From a virus, in IMG/VR virus record IMGVR_UViG_3300020473_002212, positions 1-44,049 of that record: a stretch of 44,049 bases of DNA; one strand, 5' to 3'. Below, piece by piece: positions 22,854 through 28,769 of this stretch. Positions within the stretch are counted from its first letter, which is position 1. Each line of letters starts with the position of its first letter. A model generated the notes under the pieces. The model ran no database searches, was not told where the DNA came from, and worked only from the letters and a program-made list of their open reading frames with translations. A program made the translations under genes and the position numbers.

Positions 22854-24002
22854 ATGAAACGAATCAACATTTTTAAAACCGGGACGCATACCAGCTCCAA
22901 TGGTGCGACCCTAGACTTCTCCGAAGATAAGCTACAGGGCTCTGCCGAGTCCTACAGCCCATCCGTTCACGAAGCGCCAATCGTAATTGGTCACCCTAAA
23001 GATAATGGTCCCGCCTATGGCTGGATTAAGTCGATGGAGTTTGCCGAGGGTAGCCTTGATGCGATACCGGACCAAGTTAACGAAGACTTTGCCGAAATGG
23101 TTAAGTCTGGCGCATTTAAAAAGGTCAGCGCCAGCTTTTACTTGCCCGATGCACCGAATAATCCAAGCCCAGGCAACCTTTATCTACGCCACGTAGGCTT
23201 TTTAGGTGCTCAGCCGCCAGCAATTAAAGGTCTTGCCCCTGTCGACTTCTCCGAGTCAGAAGAGGGCGTGGTTGAGTTCGAGGAAGACTGGCGCACAGCT
23301 ATGGATATGTCGGCTATCGCCCGTGTTTTTAAGTCGATGCGCGAATTCATCATCGACAAATTCAGCAAGGATGAAGCAGATAAAACCCTCCCTGATTACC
23401 TCATTGACGAATTACGAACGTCAGCGGAAGAGCGCCGCAAGGTCGACAACTCTCCGGTGACTGATTTTAGCGAAAGCGAAACTGACCCGGAGCACGATAT
23501 GAAACTAGAAGACGCACTGGCCAAGGTCAATGACCTAGAGAGCCAGAAAACGCAACTTGAAGCGGATAAGCAGAAGCTAACTGATGAGAACAAAAGTCTG
23601 CAATCAAAGGTTGCCTCGTTCACTGAAGCTGAAAGCAAACGCCGTAAAGAGGCGCTGACCGCGAAAGTCGATGCGCTGATTAAAGAAGGCAAGGTAACGC
23701 CAGCAGAGCGAGGTAAAGTGCTTGCCTTTGCTGAACGATTGGGCGATCAGACCGTCGACTTTGGCGAGGGTGACGATGAAAAAGGTTTGAATGCTCAGGA
23801 CGAGTATTTGAAATCCCTTGAAGAGCGCAAACCTGCAGTGGATTTTAATGAGCACTCGGGTGACGAAAACGGTGGTGAACAACCCCAAACAGCTCAGAGT
23901 TTAGCTGCTAAAGCAGTTGAGTACCAGGAAGAGCAACGCAAGGCCGGCCGCAATATCTCTATTGCTGAGGCGGTTAACCATTTACACAAAGACGCGGAGT
24001 AA
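22854..24002 (+). CDS. Mu gpI-like head protease with C-terminal scaffold
   Basis: A 382-aa capsid maturation protease/scaffold fusion. The N-terminal ~150 residues (IFKTGTHTSSNGATLDFSED, APIVIGHPKDNGPAYGWIKS, FKKVSASFYLPDAPNNPS, LRHVGFLGAQPPAIKGLAPV) match the Mu gpI-type protease. From ~215 on there is a long coiled coil (LEDALAKVNDLESQKTQLEA and onward) typical of scaffold, ending in a helical capsid-binding tail. The ATG at 22854 has AGAGG at 10 nt; a TTG at 22845 is the alternative. An internal in-frame start at 23499 (see next entry) may release the scaffold alone. Confidence 0.88.
   Translation: MKRINIFKTGTHTSSNGATLDFSEDKLQGSAESYSPSVHEAPIVIGHPKDNGPAYGWIKSMEFAEGSLDAIPDQVNEDFAEMVKSGAFKKVSASFYLPDAPNNPSPGNLYLRHVGFLGAQPPAIKGLAPVDFSESEEGVVEFEEDWRTAMDMSAIARVFKSMREFIIDKFSKDEADKTLPDYLIDELRTSAEERRKVDNSPVTDFSESETDPEHDMKLEDALAKVNDLESQKTQLEADKQKLTDENKSLQSKVASFTEAESKRRKEALTAKVDALIKEGKVTPAERGKVLAFAERLGDQTVDFGEGDDEKGLNAQDEYLKSLEERKPAVDFNEHSGDENGGEQPQTAQSLAAKAVEYQEEQRKAGRNISIAEAVNHLHKDAE
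23499..24002 (+). CDS. Nested scaffold protein from an internal start
   Basis: Within the protease gene, GGAG (23489-23492) stands 6 nt before an in-frame ATG (23499) at codon 216, exactly where the protease ends and the coiled coil begins. This would give a 167-aa scaffold beginning MKLEDALAKVNDLES. Mu (gpI/gpZ) and lambda (C/Nu3) use the same nested arrangement. Well supported by position and SD, not proven. Confidence 0.6.
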   Translation: MKLEDALAKVNDLESQKTQLEADKQKLTDENKSLQSKVASFTEAESKRRKEALTAKVDALIKEGKVTPAERGKVLAFAERLGDQTVDFGEGDDEKGLNAQDEYLKSLEERKPAVDFNEHSGDENGGEQPQTAQSLAAKAVEYQEEQRKAGRNISIAEAVNHLHKDAE

Positions 24003-24008
24003 ACGCAG

Positions 24009-24368
24009 ATGAAAAACGCAGGTTTGATTAAGCAGTTTATCGCCGCCACGGCCATCCCTAAAAATCGAGTTGTAAAACTGGCCGCCGGCGATAACGAAGT
24101 CGCGCTCGCAACGGATGTTGCGGATCCACTAATTGGTGTTAGTGAAGAGCCACAAAATATTGCTGCAGGTCAGCGTATTGATGTGACGTTCTCGGGCATC
24201 GTTGAGGTTGAAGCTGGCGCTGCTGTTGCAAAGAACGCTTCAGTTACCGTTGACGCACAAGGTCGTGCGGTTGCTTCGTCTGCCGGCACGGACTCAACCA
24301 TCGGTCGTGCTTTAACGGCTGCTAACGCCGCTGGTGACATCATCAGCATCGAAATTCAGAAAGGTTAA
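24009..24368 (+). CDS. Capsid decoration protein (DUF2190-like)
   Basis: A 119-aa all-beta protein: IPKNRVVKLAAGDNEVALAT, DPLIGVSEEPQNIAAGQRID, VTFSGIVEVEAGAAVAKNAS and STIGRALTAANAAGDIISIE follow the pattern of DUF2190-like head decoration proteins that sit on the capsid surface and stabilise it. GGAG before the ATG; located between scaffold and major capsid genes, as expected. Confidence 0.85.
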   Translation: MKNAGLIKQFIAATAIPKNRVVKLAAGDNEVALATDVADPLIGVSEEPQNIAAGQRIDVTFSGIVEVEAGAAVAKNASVTVDAQGRAVASSAGTDSTIGRALTAANAAGDIISIEIQKG

Positions 24369-24382
24369 GGGGTAGCTAAGTC

Positions 24383-25303
24383 ATGAGCACACCATTTGTA
24401 CAACAGCCCAACCTGACAGCAATTGCGCTGGGCTATAAAAATGCGCAATTCATCGCTGACCAGGTGTCGCCACGTACACCGGTTGGCGCGACCAACTTTA
24501 AGTGGACCGAGTTCGAAGCTAAGGACACGTTCACTATCCCTAATACACTAGTTGGTCGGAAGTCACGTCCGAATGAAGTTGAGTTCAGCGCAACCGAGCA
24601 CACTGACTCAGTCGTTGACTGGGGTTTGGAAGATCCAATTCCAAATGCGGATATCGAAGAAGCGCGTAACAATCCGGCGATTGACCCGCAGGGCCGTGCG
24701 ACGATGAAGCTGTCCGAGCTGATTGCACTAAGTCGTGAAAAGCGTGTCGCTGACATGGTCATGAACGCCAGCAACTACAACCACACCGAAACCCTAAGCG
24801 GTACTGATAAGTGGAACGATGCAGGCTCTAACCTGATTGAACAAATCAGTGATGCGTTGGATACGCCGCTTGTGCGCCCGAATACCTTGGTGTTAGGTCA
24901 GAAAGAAGCAACTGCAATGCGTCGTAATGCAAGCCTGGTTAAAGCCTTTAACGGTTCAACCGGCGACGTTGGCATGGTGCCATGGGACTTCATCCGTCAG
25001 TTGTTCGAAATTCAGAACATCTTCGTCGGTGCCAGCCGCTACAACACCGCCAATAAAGGGCAAGATATGAGCCTGTCGCGTTTGTGGTCAGGCGGTGCGT
25101 CATTCCTATACATCAACCCAATCGCAGCGCTTCGTGATGACGTGACGTTCTCTCTGACCGCAGAGCACGGTGAGCGTGTTGCCATGACACGTGAAGACAG
25201 TGACATCGGTTTACGTGGCGGTGTTCGGGTTCGTGTCGGTGAGTCGGTTAAAGAAGTATTGGTGGCGAAGGAAGCCGGCTATTACTTCAACTCGGTGCTT
25301 TAA
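24383..25303 (+). CDS. Major capsid protein
   Basis: A 306-aa shell protein. MSTPFVQQPNLTAIALGYKN and QFIADQVSPRTPVGATNFKW, RPNEVEFSATEHTDSVVDWG, and IEEARNNPAIDPQGRATMKL are typical of the major capsid proteins next to DUF2190 and Mu-I-like genes; the C-terminal half has NTLVLGQKEATAMRRN and the beta-rich DIGLRGGVRVRVGESVKEVL. Predicted HK97 fold from its position. Codon use is biased to strong codons, as for an abundant protein. Confidence 0.9.
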   Translation: MSTPFVQQPNLTAIALGYKNAQFIADQVSPRTPVGATNFKWTEFEAKDTFTIPNTLVGRKSRPNEVEFSATEHTDSVVDWGLEDPIPNADIEEARNNPAIDPQGRATMKLSELIALSREKRVADMVMNASNYNHTETLSGTDKWNDAGSNLIEQISDALDTPLVRPNTLVLGQKEATAMRRNASLVKAFNGSTGDVGMVPWDFIRQLFEIQNIFVGASRYNTANKGQDMSLSRLWSGGASFLYINPIAALRDDVTFSLTAEHGERVAMTREDSDIGLRGGVRVRVGESVKEVLVAKEAGYYFNSVL

Positions 25304-25337
25304 GAGCGCCGTTCACTCACCTTAACCGGAGATGACT

Positions 25338-25619
25338 ATGAGTGATAGCAAAGAAAATATCGTGCTGGCTATGCCGGCACGAATTGACGGCAAGCTGGTA
25401 CCCGTGACTGGCGAGCCAGTGTCGGTTAGTGCAACCATCGCTGAGCAGTTACGCGAGGCGGGCGCAGTAAAACAACAAGAGCAGAAGCAGCGCTCGCTAA
25501 GCGACCTTAAAGTCGATGAGCTGAAAACCATTGCGACTGCTAAAGGCGTTGAAGGTGCCGACGGTATGAAAAAAGCTGAACTGGTTAAAGCGATTGAAGC
25601 GCTTGAGGCGGGCGAATAG
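25338..25619 (+). CDS. Rho-N/SAP-domain head-tail region protein
   Basis: A 93-aa protein. The C-terminal ~40 residues (SLSDLKVDELKTIATAKGVE, KKAELVKAIEALE) form a Rho-N/SAP-like helix-extended-helix motif that can contact nucleic acid. The ATG at 25338 is chosen over that at 25332 because GGAG is 6 nt before the former and adjacent to the latter. Located between the capsid and DUF1320 genes, where small Rho-N-containing proteins are frequent in phages with this head module. Role unknown, possibly DNA or connector contact. Confidence 0.7.
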   Translation: MSDSKENIVLAMPARIDGKLVPVTGEPVSVSATIAEQLREAGAVKQQEQKQRSLSDLKVDELKTIATAKGVEGADGMKKAELVKAIEALEAGE

Positions 25620-25621
25620 CG

Positions 25622-26029
25622 ATGTACGCACAAGTAACCGATATGCAAATGCGGTTTGGTCAGGAGGAGCTGGAGCAACTGGCTCCTTCTGATACCGATG
25701 CCGTTGACCAAAGCAAGGTGGAATCAGCGCTTAATGATGCCGCTGCAGAAATGGACACTTACCTTGGCTCGGTATATTCACTGCCGTTGGCAGACCCGAA
25801 TCCTTATTTAAAAACCATTTGTTGCGACATCACTCGATTTCGCCTTTGGGATGATGCTGTGAGTGAAGAAGTGCGGAAGCGCTATGAAGACGCTGTTGCG
25901 TGGCTTAAGAAAGTGGTTAAAGGCGATGTATCCCTGGGCATCGAGAACCAGGAAGAAGTATTTTATGCGACGACTTCGTCCAATGCCGGCAATCGCACGT
26001 TCACACGCAGTAGTTTGGATGAGTTTTAA
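25622..26029 (+). CDS. Head-tail connector protein (DUF1320, Mu gp36-like)
   Basis: A 135-aa protein with the DUF1320 pattern: MYAQVTDMQMRFGQEELEQL near the N-terminus, VESALNDAAAEMDTYLGSVY, SLPLADPNPYLKTICCDITR and RLWDDAVSEEVRKRYEDAVA. It would join the portal to the tail (head completion). Starts 2 nt after the Rho-N gene and abuts the gpG-like gene. Confidence 0.9.
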   Translation: MYAQVTDMQMRFGQEELEQLAPSDTDAVDQSKVESALNDAAAEMDTYLGSVYSLPLADPNPYLKTICCDITRFRLWDDAVSEEVRKRYEDAVAWLKKVVKGDVSLGIENQEEVFYATTSSNAGNRTFTRSSLDEF

Positions 26030-26554
26030 ATGAAGGTTCAGACCAAGTTTAACGAACAGGAATTAAAACGTATTGCTGATGCGCTTGATCGGCTTGGTAG
26101 CGATCAGCGCAAGGTCTTTTTTCGTCGCGTTGGTGCGGCATTAAAAACTGATTTTGAAATGGGTTTTCGACTGGGTCGTTCACCGAGGGGTAACCCTTGG
26201 AAACCGGTCCAGCGGGGCGGTCAGCCGTTACGTGATACGCGACGCCTTTTAAGTAGTCTGACAATGCGCGCGACGAGTGACAGCACCGAGGTCGGTACCA
26301 ACGTTGATTATGGTCCTGCACATCAGGACGGTGTTGATAAAGCGGTAACGGTACCAACCCATACACGCCTGATAAATCAAGCTTTTGGACGCAAACTGAG
26401 AACCGGTGTTTACCAGACGGTTAAAAGCCACACGCGAAAAATGAATATCGAAGCCCGTCCATTTTTGGGTATCGAACGACCACAGCAGCGCAAAATTGTC
26501 CGGGTGTTCGGTCAGTACATGCGGGAATTAGGAGCCGAAGGTAATGCTACTTGA
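26030..26554 (+). CDS. Virion morphogenesis / tail completion protein (Mu gpG-like)
   Basis: A 174-aa basic protein: DALDRLGSDQRKVFFRRVGA, FRLGRSPRGNPWKPVQRGGQ, LRDTRRLLSSLTMRATSDST, VGTNVDYGPAHQDG and IEARPFLGIERPQQRKIVRV are the hallmarks of the phage virion morphogenesis (gpG/tail S) family. Starts directly after the preceding stop (TAAATG) and overlaps the next gene by 11 nt. Confidence 0.92.
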   Translation: MKVQTKFNEQELKRIADALDRLGSDQRKVFFRRVGAALKTDFEMGFRLGRSPRGNPWKPVQRGGQPLRDTRRLLSSLTMRATSDSTEVGTNVDYGPAHQDGVDKAVTVPTHTRLINQAFGRKLRTGVYQTVKSHTRKMNIEARPFLGIERPQQRKIVRVFGQYMRELGAEGNAT

Positions 26555-26984
26555 GCAGATAGAACAGCGACTGGAAGCAATACAGTTTGAGGGCAAGGCA
26601 CTGTTCAGTGGTGTTGACCAAGTCATCGACCCACAGACGATTGTTGATGCCAATACGGTAAAGAAAGACGCCGCGTTTGTGGTGCCGGTATCGGATGGTG
26701 CTGAGCCTAACGAGCGCACAACGGGACGATTCAGTCAGTTGATGCGACCTCGTTTTGGTGTATTGATTGTGTGTCGAGCGGTGAACGATCGCATGGGTAA
26801 GGGCGTTACCAAACGTCTCGAATTCATGAAGCAACAAATACGAGCAGCGCTGATGGGATGGACGCCGGATGCGAACTACGAGCCCATCACTTTAGTCGAG
26901 GGCAACTTATTAGAATTTAAACGGGGTGGCGTGTTCTGGATGGAAGAGTATGTCACGGAAACTATGTACGAGGGGCAATCATGA
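26544..26984 (+). CDS. Tail terminator-like protein (gp37-like)
   Basis: A 146-aa alpha/beta protein (MLLEQIEQRLEAIQFEGKAL, AAFVVPVSDGAEPNERTTGR, RFGVLIVCRAVNDRMGKGVT, FWMEEYVTETMYE) that fits the Mu gp37 / minor tail completion family, which caps the tail tube and sets the interface to the head. GGAG upstream, 11-nt overlap with gpG-like gene, 4-nt overlap with the next small gene. Confidence 0.8.
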   Translation: MLLEQIEQRLEAIQFEGKALFSGVDQVIDPQTIVDANTVKKDAAFVVPVSDGAEPNERTTGRFSQLMRPRFGVLIVCRAVNDRMGKGVTKRLEFMKQQIRAALMGWTPDANYEPITLVEGNLLEFKRGGVFWMEEYVTETMYEGQS

Positions 26985-27145
26985 TCATTGTGACCGCCGA
27001 GAATAAATGCCGTCGCGCTGGCATTGACTTCAAAAAAGGCAAGAATGAATTTAAGCAGTTATCGGCTGCTCAACTTGCGCAAATCAATGCCGACGGCCGC
27101 CTGTCGGTGGAACACATCAAAGAAAAAGAGGACGCTGAGAAATGA
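26981..27145 (+). CDS. Short FluMu_N-like protein (54 aa)
   Basis: ATG at 26981 opens a 54-codon frame: MIIVTAENKCRRAGIDFKKG, followed by NEFKQLSAAQLAQINADGRL. The pattern 'I-x-V-t-a-k-x-x-g-f-R-R-A-G' then 'L-s-x-x-Q-l-a-x-l-x-x-D-p-r-L-x-V' is the FluMu N-terminal domain, common between tail terminator and tail tube genes in Mu-like prophages. It overlaps by ATGA/AATGA both neighbours, so the three genes are coupled. Confidence 0.75.
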   Translation: MIIVTAENKCRRAGIDFKKGKNEFKQLSAAQLAQINADGRLSVEHIKEKEDAEK

Positions 27146-28068
27146 GCCGCAGAACAAAGAAAAAGCTTATTGTCGGCCGCGCAAATGATGGCACGAACCC
27201 CTACGGTACAGACTTACTTGAGGGCGGTACGCCAGGGCAAGCGATTCAAACGACAGGCTTAGAAATCACCCCGCTCGAGGGGGAAGAGATTGAGCGTGAA
27301 CTTGATGACGGTAAATCGGGTGGCAAACCTATGATCATGTCGGGTATCCATGTGAAGCTGAGCGGAAGTGTAGAGGCGGCTGGCTCGGGTGAAGCTGTTA
27401 CCCCTGTAAAATACCAGTCCATTCTGCAATGCGCTGGGCGTAGCGTGGAGGTTGGCACAACCGAAGTTAAGTACAATCGTATTACTGACAATTCAGAGCC
27501 CGATGCTACGTTTTACTATTTTAATGATGGCTCACTTCATAAGCTCGTTGGCGCTCGGGCAACTTCGGGCGCATCACTGAAAGTCGGTGAGCTTCCTACT
27601 TTTACCTTTGAGATTACTGGCCTATACGGTGGCGTCGTTGAACAAGGAATGCCGGCGACACCGGACTTTTCTGGTTTTGAAACACCCCTAAAGGTGGGTC
27701 ACGAGAACACCACGTTTACCCTCGATGGTACCGAGTACCCGATGTTCGAATTCGAGTACGAAGAGAATGCGGAAGTCAGCTACTCGGAGAATACCATCGA
27801 TGAGGAAATCGATATTACCGATTGGAAGCCCGACGGCACCATGGTAATTGAAGCGCCGGCACTGAGCGACTTCGACCCATTCTCGATAGCTACCTCCAAC
27901 GCACAATTGCCTATCGCCATTACGCATGGGTTAACGGAGGGCAATATCGTCTCAATCACATCAAGCGCAATTCAGTTAGGCAAGCCTACCTATGGCGACC
28001 GCGAGGGCAAGCTAACCATCAGCATGCCATTTCGTTTTATTGATGACCCGGTCATCGAAACTAAGTAA
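27142..28068 (+). CDS. Major tail tube protein
   Basis: A 308-aa, beta-rich acidic protein: MSRRTKKKLIVGRANDGTNP, GLEITPLEGEEIERELDDGK, IMSGIHVKLSGSVEAAGSGE, and TFEITGLYGGVVEQGMPATP, then a second beta domain. Size, position after the tail terminator and before the G/GT genes, and the 'phage tail tube' style strands support the call. No tail sheath gene is present, so the tail is non-contractile. Confidence 0.85.
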   Translation: MSRRTKKKLIVGRANDGTNPYGTDLLEGGTPGQAIQTTGLEITPLEGEEIERELDDGKSGGKPMIMSGIHVKLSGSVEAAGSGEAVTPVKYQSILQCAGRSVEVGTTEVKYNRITDNSEPDATFYYFNDGSLHKLVGARATSGASLKVGELPTFTFEITGLYGGVVEQGMPATPDFSGFETPLKVGHENTTFTLDGTEYPMFEFEYEENAEVSYSENTIDEEIDITDWKPDGTMVIEAPALSDFDPFSIATSNAQLPIAITHGLTEGNIVSITSSAIQLGKPTYGDREGKLTISMPFRFIDDPVIETK

Positions 28069-28079
28069 GGAGAATTAGA

Positions 28080-28409
28080 GTGGCGTTTAAAATTGCAAAG
28101 CACCCGATTAAGTCAGATGCGACGGTTTCAGTGAAAGTACCAGGGCATAAGAAACCTCAAGAGTTCACGGCGAACTTTGAAGTGATGAAGCATGATGAAT
28201 ATCGGGAACGAACCGAAGGGCGCAGTGACGACCTAGCACTTCTAAAGAGCGTAGTTGCAGATTGGGATGGCGTTGTTGATGAAAATGGAAACGAAGTGCC
28301 TTTCAGTGAGAGTGCGCTTGAGGATATGTGCCAATATACATTTGTTCGAACGGCATTCCTGCGAGCATACAACGAACTGATGTTTGGGTATTCACCGGCA
28401 AAAAACTAG
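28080..28409 (+). CDS. Tail assembly chaperone G
   Basis: A 109-aa protein starting at GTG 28080 (GGAG at 7 nt). It lies between tail tube and tape measure genes, the position of lambda gpG. VAFKIAKHPIKSDATVSVKV and EFTANFEVMKHDEYRERTEG are typical of short G-type chaperones. Its last codons are GCA AAA AAC before the TAG, making a slippery heptamer (28400-28406). Confidence 0.85.
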   Translation: MAFKIAKHPIKSDATVSVKVPGHKKPQEFTANFEVMKHDEYRERTEGRSDDLALLKSVVADWDGVVDENGNEVPFSESALEDMCQYTFVRTAFLRAYNELMFGYSPAKN

Positions 28410-28768
28410 AAGCGGTGGCCCACTACTGGGCGCATGGTCCCACCGTCAATGATAAAGAGCGCCGAGAGCTGACAGCAGAAATGCGGGCTTTTGGCGCTTC
28501 AGATGAAGATATCGAGAACTACCTAAAAGCAAATACCACTGATAATGACTGTCTCGTTATTGAGGAAAACTGGCCTGTATTGCAGTGGTTTTTGGCGATT
28601 GACGACCAGTTTAAATATGAACAGGGCGTCTGCATTGGTATCGATATTGCGTCCATTAAGGCTGATGCACAGATGTCAGCCCGTGATTATACCCCCGAGC
28701 ATTACAAGCACCTGCGGTACCTAACGAAGTGTGTTACCCGAGAACTCAATAGCCGTTTGGAGAAATAG
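28080..28768 (+). CDS. Tail assembly chaperone GT by -1 frameshift
   Basis: Ribosomes slipping back one base at A AAA AAC (28400-28406) continue from CTA at 28406 into the -1 frame, adding 120 residues (LEAVAHYWAHGPTVNDKERR and onward) to give a 229-aa GT protein. The -1 frame has no proper start codon or SD of its own near the join. Six nt after the heptamer is a stem CGGTGG (28413-28418) / CCACCG (28440-28445) enclosing an inner GCCCA/TGGGC hairpin (28418-28431). In lambda, G and GT bind the tape measure during tail assembly. Confidence 0.9.
28400..28445 (+). promoter_or_regulatory. Programmed -1 ribosomal frameshift site
   Basis: Heptamer A AAA AAC in the zero frame (28400-28406), directly followed by the G stop TAG (28407-28409), 6-nt spacer, and a downstream two-level stem-loop (28413-28445). 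All three elements of a classical -1 frameshift signal are present. Confidence 0.9.
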
Positions 28769-28769
28769 C

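Noticed and set aside
20013-24002. Transposable Mu-like phage
   Set aside because: Head genes are Mu-like, but there is a tyrosine integrase and no MuA/MuB-type transposase genes in the window.
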